Shown here: in pieces, positions 26,246 to 34,023 of the stretch
How positions within the stretch are numbered: the first letter of the stretch is position 1
Layout of the letters: each line of letters opens with the position of its first letter
Source of the DNA: Streptomyces kurssanovii
GTDB lineage: Bacteria > Actinomycetota > Actinomycetes > Streptomycetales > Streptomycetaceae
Direction: 5' to 3'
NCBI RefSeq assembly: GCF_014649695.1
Contig: NZ_BMTN01000005.1
Span: 62,001 to 126,000 of the forward strand
DNA length: 64,000 nucleotides
The notes under the pieces: generated by a model
The model's database searches: none
Told to the model about the DNA's origin: nothing
What the model saw: the letters and a program-made list of their open reading frames with translations, nothing else
Translations under genes and position numbers: made by a program

Positions 26246-26277
26246 ATCCCTACCAACCAGCTGGGAAAAGTAGGGAT
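26246..26277. promoter_or_regulatory. Candidate sulfur-control operator upstream of the ssuA leader
   Basis: ATCCCTAC (26246-26253) and GTAGGGAT (26270-26277) are a perfect 8-base inverted repeat with a 16-base spacer. The first 16 bases, TATCCCTACCAA-CCAG, also align with TATTCCTACTAATCCAG of the 24517 site with one gap. The second arm ends 12 bases before the leader ATG. Spacing differs from the 24.5-kb site by 9 bases, close to one helical turn. Confidence 0.5.
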
Positions 26278-26289
26278 TGGGGGGTGGCC

Positions 26290-26379
26290 ATGAAAACGCT
26301 CGACCGCACGGCCCTTCTCACCTCGCGTCGCCACATCGACCTCGGCCGCACGTCCAGCGCCGTCTGTCGGCCCGTCTGA
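26290..26379 (+). CDS. 29-residue cis-regulatory leader peptide (actinobacterial cysteine type)
   Basis: ATG 26290, with GGGGTGG just upstream, opens a 30-codon frame reading MKTLDRTALLTSRRHIDLGR then TSSAVCRPV. The core L-T-S-R-R-H-I-D-L followed by S-A-x-C-R is the pattern I know from small leader peptides placed before sulfur and cysteine genes in actinobacteria. Ribosome stalling at the Cys codon is thought to report cysteine shortage. The peptide lies 288 bases before ssuA, and its promoter region carries the shared inverted repeat. I see no clear competing terminator between it and ssuA, so the read-out (attenuation or Rho control) is open. Confidence 0.8.
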   Translation: MKTLDRTALLTSRRHIDLGRTSSAVCRPV

Positions 26380-26667
26380 GACCGTCCTCGGCACCCGGCG
26401 TCCAAGGACACCGCCGGGCACCCTGACGCCCCGCTTCCTTCGGTGGACCGGACGCTCTTGGGTCCCTGGCGCCCTCCCCAAGTCGCCATGACCGCATGCC
26501 TTCGGGCGCGGCACGGGCGTGACCGAGGCGCGCACCACGCGTTCCCGCGACGGCCGTCACGATCCTCGCCGCACCCGCGCACGGAGCGCTTGCGCGTGCC
26601 GTCCCCGCCGGCTTCGTCCCCGTATTCCCCGTAACTCCCGATCACCTCACCCTTGAGAGGACACCCC
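26380..26667 (+). promoter_or_regulatory. Leader region between the cysteine peptide and ssuA
   Basis: 288 bases of untranslated, C-rich sequence with few G on the coding strand in 26440-26660 (for example CCGCACCCGCGCACGG). A C-rich, G-poor RNA free of ribosomes is a good Rho-loading substrate, which would fit peptide-controlled attenuation. No stable terminator stem was recognised. This is inference from composition and position only. Confidence 0.35.
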
Positions 26668-27774
26668 GTGTCTGCCGCAAGACCGCTCACCACCCTGCGC
26701 ACCCTCGCCGTCACCGTCACACTTCCCCTCCTGCTGACCGCCTGCGGCTACGGATCCGCGTCCAGCGACGACGGCGAGCGGACCGAGGTCGCGGCGGACG
26801 GCAAGAAGCTCTCCACCGATGAGGTGCGCATCGGCTACTTCCCCAACCTCACTCACGCCACCGCCCTGGTGGGCGACCAGCAGGGCATCTTCCAGAAGGA
26901 GCTGGGCGGAACGCGACTGAAGGTGTCCACCTTCAACGCGGGCCCCTCCGAGATCGAAGCGCTCAACGCCGACGCGATCGACATCGGCTGGATCGGCCCC
27001 TCCCCCGCGATCAACGGTTACACCAAGTCCAAGGGCTCCAACCTGCGCATCATCAGCGGTTCTGCCTCCGGTGGCGTGAAACTGGTCGTCGACCCGGAGA
27101 AGATCAAGACGCTGGACGACCTCAAGGGCAAGAGGATCGCCACCCCGCAGCTCGGCAACACCCAGGACGTGGCCTTCCTCAACTGGATCGCGGAGAAGGG
27201 CTGGAAGGTCGACACGGAGAGCGGCAAGGGCGATGTCTCCGTGGTCCGCACGGACAACAAGGTGACTCCCGACGCCTACAAGTCCGGTTCCATCGACGGG
27301 GCCTGGGTCCCCGAGCCGACCGCCTCCAAATTGGTGAGCGAAGGCGCGAAGGTGCTGCTCGACGAGTCGGACCTGTGGCCGGACAAGAAGTTCGTGATCA
27401 CGAACATCATCGTGTCGCAGAAGTTCCTCAAGGAGCACCCGGACGTCGTCGAGGCCGTGCTTCGCGGCTCGGTGAAGACGAACGCGTGGATCAACGCCGA
27501 TCCCGACAGGGCGAAGGCGTCCGCGAACACCAAGCTCCAGGAGCTCACCGGCAAGCCCCTCGGTGACGCCGTGATCGACAGCGCCTGGCCGTCCATCTCC
27601 TTCCTCGACGACCCGCTGGCCGCCACCCTGAACGTGCAGGCGCAGCACGCGGTGAAGGCCGGCCTGCTGAAGAAGCCGGAACTGAAGGGCATTTACGACC
27701 TCACCACGCTCAACAAGGTCCTCAAGGCCGAGGGCAGAGGCGAGGTCGACGACGCCGGACTCGGTGCCGAGTAA
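26668..27774 (+). CDS. ssuA: Aliphatic sulfonate ABC transporter substrate-binding lipoprotein
   Basis: 368 residues. A lipoprotein signal ends in LLLTACGYG (Cys near residue 25). The mature part is an SsuA/TauA-type periplasmic-binding fold with EVRIGYFPNLTHATALVGDQ, the ligand loop GWIGPSPAINGYTKS, SGSASGGVKLVVDPEKI, LKGKRIATPQLGNTQDVAFL and DGAWVPEPTASKLV. GTG 26668 is chosen because GAGAGG lies 8 bases upstream; a TTG 5 codons earlier is less likely. It captures sulfonates outside the membrane for an ABC importer. The expected ssuB and ssuC partners do not follow; only a scrap of ATPase-like coding does. The protein may serve a transporter encoded elsewhere or be a relic. Confidence 0.9.
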   Translation: MSAARPLTTLRTLAVTVTLPLLLTACGYGSASSDDGERTEVAADGKKLSTDEVRIGYFPNLTHATALVGDQQGIFQKELGGTRLKVSTFNAGPSEIEALNADAIDIGWIGPSPAINGYTKSKGSNLRIISGSASGGVKLVVDPEKIKTLDDLKGKRIATPQLGNTQDVAFLNWIAEKGWKVDTESGKGDVSVVRTDNKVTPDAYKSGSIDGAWVPEPTASKLVSEGAKVLLDESDLWPDKKFVITNIIVSQKFLKEHPDVVEAVLRGSVKTNAWINADPDRAKASANTKLQELTGKPLGDAVIDSAWPSISFLDDPLAATLNVQAQHAVKAGLLKKPELKGIYDLTTLNKVLKAEGRGEVDDAGLGAE

Positions 27775-27809
27775 CGGCGGCAACGGGACTCGACGAGTTC
27801 CCAGGAGGT

Positions 27810-27890
27810 GACGAGCACGGCCGCCACGATCGCGTCACGCCGGGCGAGTCCGTCACCCTCCTGGGAGCCTCCGACCGCGGTCCGACGAGT
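27810..27890 (+). pseudogene. Remnant of an ABC ATPase (ssuB-like)
   Basis: Thirty-five bases after the ssuA stop, with AGGAGG at 27803, one frame reads DRVTPGESVTLLGASDRG. This resembles the strand leading into the Walker A loop of SsuB-type ATPases (G-E-F-V-x-L-L-G-A-S-G-C-G-K-S). The Gly-Lys-Ser is lost and the similarity stops there, next to the 3' end of a convergent gene. It looks like the deletion edge of the sulfonate operon. The match is short, so this is tentative. Confidence 0.4.
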
Positions 27891-27897
27891 GTGCCGG

Positions 27898-28344
27898 TCA
27901 GGGAGCGGGCACGGGGCCGCCGGACCGGAACCGCTCGACGCCGACGATGTGCCGCACCTTGACCGGGCGCACTATCACCGCGACCCGCTGTTCCCCCGGC
28001 ATGATCCACTCGAAGCGCTCGCTACCCAGGTACTTGCGGGCCAGCCGGTCCATCCGAACGTGCGCCTCCTCGCCCTCGATGAAGCGGGCCACCACACCAC
28101 TGATCTGCACCCGGTCGAAGGGATCGGTGGCGTCCGCGTGCGAGAGGTAGACGCGGGGGTCGCGGCGCAGGTTCTCCTCCTTCACCCGGCCCACCGAGGT
28201 GTTGAACGTCAGCTCACCCTCCCCCTCCAGATCCACCCACATCGGGCTGACCTGCGGTGCTCCGTCGGCGAACACGGTGCCGACGTACCAGACGTTGGGG
28301 GCTTGCAGCCGGGCACGAACGGCTTCGTCGAATGTCGCAGTCAT
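27898..28344 (-). CDS. PPOX-class pyridoxamine 5'-phosphate oxidase-like / F420-dependent protein
   Basis: 148-residue split-barrel flavin- or F420-binding protein. The start RARLQAPNVWYVGTVFADGA with PQVSPMWVD, then FNTSVGRVKEENLRRDPRV and the late HVRMDRLARKYLG, match TIGR03618-type PPOX proteins. These bind FMN or F420 and act on unknown substrates. ATG 28344 begins the conserved helix. It converges on the sulfonate operon and is tandem with, but 137 bases from, tpg. Confidence 0.85.
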   Translation of the reverse strand: MTATFDEAVRARLQAPNVWYVGTVFADGAPQVSPMWVDLEGEGELTFNTSVGRVKEENLRRDPRVYLSHADATDPFDRVQISGVVARFIEGEEAHVRMDRLARKYLGSERFEWIMPGEQRVAVIVRPVKVRHIVGVERFRSGGPVPAP

Positions 28345-28481
28345 CCCCGGAGGCTACCCATCGTGCTCGGCGGGACAGTCCGGGGAAGGTAAAGCCGATG
28401 CCGGTGATTCACTCCGCGCACCGGTCCCTGGCCGAGACTCGGCGGCGGTTCGGCACCGGCGCTCATGCTGCGCGAGGCATG

Positions 28482-29036
28482 TCAGAAAGAAACATCGAAG
28501 TAGTCGATGTCCGTGAATTCCACTTCGAGGTTGTCCGCGCGGCGTCCGCCGTCCTTGAAATAGATTTCCTGGAGTCCTTCGGCGACGATCGCGCGGAGCT
28601 GCTGGTCGCCGAGGCCTTGCTGCTGGGCGTCGAACAGGCGGTTGGCGTACTCGGGGGGCAGGTGGACGGTCAGCCGGCGCATCCGGCCGTCGTCGGTGCT
28701 GCCGATGGGAGCGGTGTAGCCGAACCGTGCGCGGGTTTCCACGGTGATACCGGTGGCCCCTGCAGCCTGCCGACGGCGCCGCTTGCGGACCAGGGGCTGC
28801 CAGCGGGCGCGTACGGCGGTGTCGATGCGTTCGGCGATGTCCTTGGGCGGCTTCTTGCGTGCGCCCGTGCGGTAGCGCTCCACGGAGCGCTGACTGACCC
28901 CGATCTCCTGCGCGACGGCCCGGGTGCTCTTCAACTGCCGCACCAGGTAGTTGATCCGGGCCTGAAGGCTCTTGGGCGGTTCGCGGGTGAAGGCTTCCTG
29001 GTCCGCGCGCTCAAGGGCGTCGTCGATGTCCCCCAC
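28482..29036 (-). CDS. tpg: Telomere terminal protein Tpg
   Basis: 184 residues, the size of Streptomyces Tpg, which is bound covalently to the 5' ends of linear chromosomes and plasmids and primes end-patching DNA synthesis. The N-terminal half has a helix-turn-helix (RAVAQEIGVSQRSVERYRTG, residue 38 on) followed by a basic stretch ending RKRRRRQAA. The C-terminal half has RARFGYTAPIGSTDDGRMRR, HLPPEYANRLFDAQQQGL and the typical end VEFTDIDYFDVSF. Start is GTG 29036 with GGGGAG 8 bases upstream. It lies 4 bases after tap on the same strand, the usual tap-tpg operon. The call rests on remembered family sequences and on synteny. Confidence 0.92.
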   Translation of the reverse strand: MGDIDDALERADQEAFTREPPKSLQARINYLVRQLKSTRAVAQEIGVSQRSVERYRTGARKKPPKDIAERIDTAVRARWQPLVRKRRRRQAAGATGITVETRARFGYTAPIGSTDDGRMRRLTVHLPPEYANRLFDAQQQGLGDQQLRAIVAEGLQEIYFKDGGRRADNLEVEFTDIDYFDVSF

Positions 29037-29040
29037 CGGT

Positions 29041-31161
29041 CTACTCCCCGTCCTCGAGGACGGCGTCGCCGCCCTTGATGTGGCGGGCCGGGTTCAGGCC
29101 CTTCTCCATGAGGTCGACCGCCCAGGCCATCTCCTGTACGCCCTCCATCTTGGCCAGGCCCGGCGTGGGGCCGAGGCGGAACGAGCCGGGCAGCGGCTTG
29201 CCGTCCGGCGTGCGGGGCAGGAAGTCGAGCGGCGACGGGCCCCGGCTGGCGTAGACGACGCAGTCCGAGAGGACCGCGAGCGGGTACTGGCCGGTCGCCT
29301 TGGCGGTGTTGAGCATCTTGCGGTGCATGTTCACCCGCGCCTTGGAGATGACCGCGGCGCGGATGTCCGGCCGCCAGGTCGGACGCTCGAGCGCCGGCCA
29401 CCGTTCACCGTCGCGGTAGTGGCGGCCCTGGGGGCGTTCGCGCAGCTTGCCGATGCCGCCCTTCACCGTCGCCTTGATCGCCGCCAGCACGGCCGCCATG
29501 CCGGGATCGGCCTGCTTGTGCTGCTCCATCGCGGCGAGGAACGCGGCCTCGTCGAGGTCTTTGGTGACGCCGAGGTCGGCCATCGTGTCGACGTAGGCGG
29601 TTTTGAGCCGGTCGTGCCACGGGTCCAGGAACGCGCCCGTCTCGCGCCGCAGGAAGGCCTCGACCGGGGCGACGTCGGACCCGAGCTCGGCCGCGTAGGC
29701 GACGGTGTGGGTCTGGTACCAGGCCGGTCCGGCGGGGCGCCGGCCGGACGGGGTGAACGGCGACGGCAGACGCGGGTCCAGATCGACGTGGGAGAGGTCG
29801 ACCAGCCACGAGCCGGGGATCTTCTTGTCGAACACCGGCCGCCGGACGTACTCGGGGCCGGACAGCCCGACCACCAGCCGTGCGGCGGCGGAGAGGAAGG
29901 CGGTGTTGATGTCCAGGCCGACCGCGCACGGCCACAGGCACTCCTCGTCCGCCAGCAACTGCGGGTCACGCACCCACTGGTAGGCCTCCTCATCGAGGAA
30001 GCCACCCTGCCAGCCGCGGGCGACCGGATGCTCGGGGGTCGCCTCCGGAGGTGCCGGGTCGACCGGCTGCGTGCCGAGCGAGCCGGGGTTGTGCCCGGAC
30101 ATCCACTCGCCCGTGTGCTCGTTCCTCACGGCGCGGGTCGGTGGCCGCAGCGCGGTCATCAGCTCCAGGCCGGAGACGGCGGTGGACCCACGCGGCGTGA
30201 TCACCCGCTGGGCATATACACCGAGGACACGGGCGACGTCGGCCGGCTCGAGACCGGCGACGCCGGGCCAGGCGCGGGAGTCGAGGGCGTCCCACGGCAA
30301 GATGGCCAACTGCACGCACTGCCGTTGCCCGGCCTTCGCGGGACGGTAGATCCGCGGCCAAGGGCCGAACCCGCGCTGCGTCAGCTTCCACTTCGCCCGG
30401 GCGAGCTGCTTGACGACCGGATGGTCCTCCGGCAGCCGCAGCGAGCGGCGGGCCTCCGCGCCCTCCAGCCGCTCGGGCAGTCCGAACCTCACGGCAGCGG
30501 ATGCCGTGAGCACGATCAGCGGATCGCTGTCCTTGCCGTTGCGGTGCAACCGCGCAGCGCCGATCCCGGACTCGGTGAGGGTCCAGTCGACCAGCTGCGC
30601 GATCGTGGTCGCCGGGCAGTCCAGGACGATCCCGCCGGCGCAGTACGCCTGGCCGTCGCCGTCCAGCACGGCGAGCGGGCCGTGCGGGAACCGGGGATCG
30701 GCGGCGACGGGTTTCGTGACGGTCTTCTTCGCCGCCGGACGCCGCGACATCGACGGCCCGGCCGCGGGAGCGGCCTCCACCACGGGAGCAGGGTGTACGG
30801 CGGGTGCGGAGGTGACCGGTGCGGGGGCAGCCGGCGCGGGGACGGCCGCTGTGGGGGCGGCCGGTTCGGTCGGCGGGTGGATTGCGTGGTCGGCCGGCGC
30901 CGGCTCCGGTGCGGGAGGGTACTTCGCGGCCCAGCCCTCCAACAGCCGCAGATACGCCTGCAGACGCGGCGGTCGGGGCTCCGAGCGACCGTTCTCCCAG
31001 TTCTTCACCGTCTGCGTCGTCGACTTGAGGGCAGCGGCCAGGCGGGCCTGTGTAATGCCGGCGGCCTCACGCAGCCGGGCCCGCTCCGCGGGCGGCGGCA
31101 GCTCCGGCTGATCCTCCAGCAGCGAATCGACCGCCGCGAACAGCTCTTCCTCGGTCGGCAT
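29041..31161 (-). CDS. tap: Telomere-associated protein Tap
   Basis: 706 residues, matching Streptomyces Tap, which binds telomeric 3' overhangs and recruits Tpg to the replicon end. An N-terminal XRE-like helix-turn-helix is clear (RLREAAGITQARLAAALKST then QTVKNWENGRSEPRPP, residues 28-65). A Pro/Ala-rich linker spans about residues 75-150. The large C-terminal domain carries conserved blocks such as WPCAVGLDINTAFLSAAARL, GSWLVDLSHVDLDPRLPSPF and RAAVISKARVNMHRKMLNTA. ATG 31161 has GGTCGGAGGTGGAGC upstream. It is the first gene of the tap-tpg operon; an AT-rich stretch 25-60 bases upstream is the likely promoter. Confidence 0.92.
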   Translation of the reverse strand: MPTEEELFAAVDSLLEDQPELPPPAERARLREAAGITQARLAAALKSTTQTVKNWENGRSEPRPPRLQAYLRLLEGWAAKYPPAPEPAPADHAIHPPTEPAAPTAAVPAPAAPAPVTSAPAVHPAPVVEAAPAAGPSMSRRPAAKKTVTKPVAADPRFPHGPLAVLDGDGQAYCAGGIVLDCPATTIAQLVDWTLTESGIGAARLHRNGKDSDPLIVLTASAAVRFGLPERLEGAEARRSLRLPEDHPVVKQLARAKWKLTQRGFGPWPRIYRPAKAGQRQCVQLAILPWDALDSRAWPGVAGLEPADVARVLGVYAQRVITPRGSTAVSGLELMTALRPPTRAVRNEHTGEWMSGHNPGSLGTQPVDPAPPEATPEHPVARGWQGGFLDEEAYQWVRDPQLLADEECLWPCAVGLDINTAFLSAAARLVVGLSGPEYVRRPVFDKKIPGSWLVDLSHVDLDPRLPSPFTPSGRRPAGPAWYQTHTVAYAAELGSDVAPVEAFLRRETGAFLDPWHDRLKTAYVDTMADLGVTKDLDEAAFLAAMEQHKQADPGMAAVLAAIKATVKGGIGKLRERPQGRHYRDGERWPALERPTWRPDIRAAVISKARVNMHRKMLNTAKATGQYPLAVLSDCVVYASRGPSPLDFLPRTPDGKPLPGSFRLGPTPGLAKMEGVQEMAWAVDLMEKGLNPARHIKGGDAVLEDGE

Positions 31162-31184
31162 GCTCCACCTCCGACCCAGACACT

Positions 31185-31225
31185 AGCAGCAATTTACCCC
31201 TATTTTTATCCTTGAATTGAATGCG
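31185..31225 (-). promoter_or_regulatory. AT-rich likely promoter of tap-tpg
   Basis: On the minus strand, ATTCAATTCAAGGATAAAAA then TAGGGGTAAATTG lies 25-60 bases before the tap start. It is far richer in A and T than anything around it. TTCAAG and TAAATT at about 17-base spacing could be -35 and -10 elements; the exact assignment is uncertain. Confidence 0.4.
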
Positions 31226-31474
31226 GATCTCAATGCCGACGCTCCCAGGCGGGGACCAACCGCGCACTGCAGCACGGTCCTTGCCCACTGCCGAAGTTGA
31301 CCGCCTTTCAGCGAAGTCGGCCGTGCTGGCCGGGCCCCACCCCGGCGCCGGACCGGTTGCTCGCGCCGACGTCGGTGGAATGCGCCGAACTCGGGGCGTG
31401 CCCGGACAGTGCTTTGGGTTTGTCGCGGGGGGCTTGTTCGCCTGCTTATGACAACGGACGGACGACGAGCCACC
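31226..31474. other. Gap between tap and the FG-GAP gene; no gene
   Basis: About 250 bases upstream of tap and downstream of the FG-GAP lipoprotein gene on the same strand. No credible coding frame, repeat or hairpin was found. Confidence 0.35.
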
Positions 31475-32914
31475 TCACCGGCCGAAGCCGTAGTAGCCCC
31501 GGCCCGCGGTGAGTGCGATGCCGAGGGCGTCCTGTTCGAAGGTGACGGTGTCCAAGGCTGAGACGCCGCTGGGGGAGCCGGGCAGGACCCAGACGATAGG
31601 GTCGCTGCCGCCCGCTGCCCCGGCGCTGCCGATCGCCAGTTCCGCCGCATGGTCCCGGTCGGTGTCCATCAGGGCGGTCTCGTTGCCGAAGTCGGCCTCG
31701 ATGCCGTCGGATCCTCGGATGCCGGGGGTGAGCCGGCTGAAGAGGCGGGCGCCTTGCGTGGTCAGCCCCTTGGCGCTGCCGAGCAGCAGGATGACGGTGG
31801 GGCGCCCCATGGCGTCCGTTCCTGCCCGGCCGCTGAAGGCGACGTCGGCGTAACCGTCGCCGTTGGTGTCGCCGGCGGACACGGCGTGGCCGAAGGTGCA
31901 GTAGGTGAATCTCGGCGAGCCCGGCAGTGCGGCCTGCTCGGTGATACGGACCGGCTCGAGCCTGCTGCTCTGCCCCTTGAGGCCGCCGTAGGAGACCTCG
32001 ATCCGGCTGCCACCCTTCGGCGGCACGGGATCGCCGAGCATTTCACAGGCGAGGCCCATGACGATGTCCGCGTAGCCGTCCTTGTCGATGTCGGCGGTGA
32101 CGGGCTCCTGACCGTAAAGGTCCTTGCCCTGGGCGTCCTTCAGGCGCGGGCCCTTGGTGAGCCGACCGTCGGCGGCACCCCGGTACAGGACGGTGGCGCG
32201 GGGGGTGTGGTTCCCGTCGCCGTACATCGACCAGGTGACGACAAGGTCGTCGCGGCCGTCGCCCGTGACGTCCCCGGCGGCGGAGGGTGTGGCGATGTGG
32301 TCCCCGGACGTGAAGGGCTCGCCCTCCGGGGCGAGGTCGAGCCGGACGGTTCGCTCCGCCTTGCCCGCGCGGGTGAAGGGGCCGAGGGCGAGGGTGCCGA
32401 TGTCCGTTTCGGTGTCCGTGGAGACGAGATCGGCGTAGCCGTCACCGTTGAAGTCACCGGCCACGGGGAACGTGCCGGTCAGCCGGGCAGCGCCGGCCCC
32501 GGACAGGCCGCGCTCGCCGCCCCGGACGACGAAGAGAGTGTTCCTGCCAGCTGTCGCGACGAGGTCCGCGTAGCCGTCGCTGTCGAGGTCCGCGCTGAGT
32601 GAGTGGGCGCCGAAGCGGCCCCCCTGCCCGGCCTTGCCCAGTCCCAGGCCGTTCTGGTCGACGACCTGGGACCGGGCGGTGGCGGGGCCCTTCTCGGAGC
32701 CGTAGACCACGACCACTTGGCCGGCGTCGTGGACACCTTGGACCGTGGCGCCGGAGTCGGTCACGACCAGATCGCTGTAGCCGTCGCCGTTGAAGTCGGA
32801 GGCGGAGGAGGCGACGGCCGGGCGTTGCTCCGGCTTGTCGGTGCCGCTGCTGCCGGAGCATGCGGTCGTGACGGCCAGGAGGATGCCGAGGCAGGCAAAG
32901 GCACGTTTCCGCAT
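31475..32914 (-). CDS. FG-GAP repeat (integrin-alpha-like) lipoprotein
   Basis: 479 residues. A lipoprotein signal (AFACLGILLAVTTACSGSSG) anchors the protein on the outer face of the membrane. The rest is a seven-bladed beta propeller: calcium-binding loops recur as DFNGDGYSDL, DLDSDGYADL, DFNGDGYADL, DVTGDGRDDL, DIDKDGYADI, DTNGDGYADV and DTDRDHAAEL at roughly 60-residue steps. Such proteins are common secreted actinobacterial surface proteins with unknown partners. ATG 32914 begins the signal; in-frame upstream codons read into unrelated sequence. Confidence 0.9.
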   Translation of the reverse strand: MRKRAFACLGILLAVTTACSGSSGTDKPEQRPAVASSASDFNGDGYSDLVVTDSGATVQGVHDAGQVVVVYGSEKGPATARSQVVDQNGLGLGKAGQGGRFGAHSLSADLDSDGYADLVATAGRNTLFVVRGGERGLSGAGAARLTGTFPVAGDFNGDGYADLVSTDTETDIGTLALGPFTRAGKAERTVRLDLAPEGEPFTSGDHIATPSAAGDVTGDGRDDLVVTWSMYGDGNHTPRATVLYRGAADGRLTKGPRLKDAQGKDLYGQEPVTADIDKDGYADIVMGLACEMLGDPVPPKGGSRIEVSYGGLKGQSSRLEPVRITEQAALPGSPRFTYCTFGHAVSAGDTNGDGYADVAFSGRAGTDAMGRPTVILLLGSAKGLTTQGARLFSRLTPGIRGSDGIEADFGNETALMDTDRDHAAELAIGSAGAAGGSDPIVWVLPGSPSGVSALDTVTFEQDALGIALTAGRGYYGFGR

Positions 32915-33381
32915 GATGGTTGGACTCCCCGTCCGCCCAAAGGTTGCACGGCTCCCAGCCGATCCCCCCTGACCTCCCCAGCGAAGGACGGCGACCGGCC
33001 CCACTGCCGCCCGAACGCCTCGCACACTGTGTGGGCGGTAGCGTCGTCGGCCGCTGCGGCTGAGATCGAGAAGCTGTTCTCCGAGAAGCCGAGAGCCGGG
33101 CCGGTGCCATCGGCCTTGCCGGCAGCGGTCCACCAGGCGATCACTCGGGTAGCCATCGCTTCGGGTCGCAGGCCCAGAGGATCGAGTCCGAAGTGATCCT
33201 CCAGCTCACGTCGTAGGAACTCTCCGACCTCGGTCCGGTTGGCGCCGCCACGTAGCCGCTGGAGCAAGGGGGCGAGCATGCAGTCGTACTCGTCCTGCGC
33301 GTCGTCGGCCACGCCGATCGGATCCCACTCATTGAGCAGACGCCGCAGGTCGTTCTCGACGGATGGGGCCCATGGCTGCAT
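32761..33381 (-). CDS. Conserved hypothetical protein, C-terminus probably not native
   Basis: ATG 33381 opens a frame whose first 100 residues look like a real soluble protein: VENDLRRLLNEWDPIGVADD, QDEYDCMLAPLLQRLRGGAN and FLRRELEDHFGLDPLGL. This resembles a small actinobacterial family of unknown function that is usually about 100-120 residues long. As written the frame runs on to 32761 and overlaps 150 bases of the FG-GAP gene in another frame. That tail becomes low-complexity Ser/Pro/Thr, so the natural stop has probably been lost by a frameshift or deletion around 33000-33080. Function not recognised. Confidence 0.5.
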   Translation of the reverse strand: MQPWAPSVENDLRRLLNEWDPIGVADDAQDEYDCMLAPLLQRLRGGANRTEVGEFLRRELEDHFGLDPLGLRPEAMATRVIAWWTAAGKADGTGPALGFSENSFSISAAAADDATAHTVCEAFGRQWGRSPSFAGEVRGDRLGAVQPLGGRGVQPSCGNVPLPASASSWPSRPHAPAAAAPTSRSNARPSPPPPPTSTATATAIWS

Positions 33382-33543
33382 CGCCCAAGAGTGCCACCGG
33401 ACGGCCGCCGCCTGCCTGACTTCTCGCACGTGATCCCTGGCAGGCGGTGGGGGACGTTCGGGGTGCGTCGTTGGGTCTTGTCGTGAGTGAGGAGGGTGGG
33501 TAACAAGGGGCAGGTTTTGATCACCGGCGGGTAGGTTCTGGTC

Positions 33544-34023
33544 ATGACCGGTGACTGGCGGACGGATCGGATCGGGGCTTGTCTGCGAGGGGAGAACCCG
33601 ACCGTGCTGCGGCGGCTTGAGGCCGGCTTCGCGGTGATCGGCGACGTTCAATTCTTGCCGGGCTACTCGGTCCTCCTCGTGGACGAGCGGGGTGTGCAAC
33701 GGCTGTCTGACCTGCCGAGGGCCAAGCGGCTGTCGTTTCTGTCCGACATGGACCGACTCGGAGAAGCGGTTGAGCGGGCCTGTCGGCAGCTGGACCCTGA
33801 TTTCCGCCGGGTCAACCTGGAAATCCTGGGGAACACTGATCCGTACTTGCACGCCCATGTCTGGCCGCGCTTCGAGTGGGAACCGACCGAGCTGGTGGGC
33901 AAGCCGGTGTGGCTGTATCCGCGTGAGTGGTGGAGTGATGAGCGGTTCAGGCTCGGTCGGCAGCATGACGTGCTGCGGAATGCGATCGGCAGCGCAGTGG
34001 ACCGCTTGGGTTCGATGGACTGA
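33544..34023 (+). CDS. HIT-like domain protein
   Basis: 159 residues. The histidine-triad-type motif appears as NTDPYLHAHVWPRFEWEP near residue 105, with H-x-H but a Pro where many HIT proteins have the third His, which puts it among HIT-like proteins. Upstream, FAVIGDVQFLPGYSVLLVDE matches the first strands of that fold. HIT proteins hydrolyse or transfer nucleoside phosphates. ATG 33544 starts the frame. It is transcribed away from the hypothetical gene at 33.4 kb with 162 bases between. Substrate unknown. Confidence 0.75.
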   Translation: MTGDWRTDRIGACLRGENPTVLRRLEAGFAVIGDVQFLPGYSVLLVDERGVQRLSDLPRAKRLSFLSDMDRLGEAVERACRQLDPDFRRVNLEILGNTDPYLHAHVWPRFEWEPTELVGKPVWLYPREWWSDERFRLGRQHDVLRNAIGSAVDRLGSMD

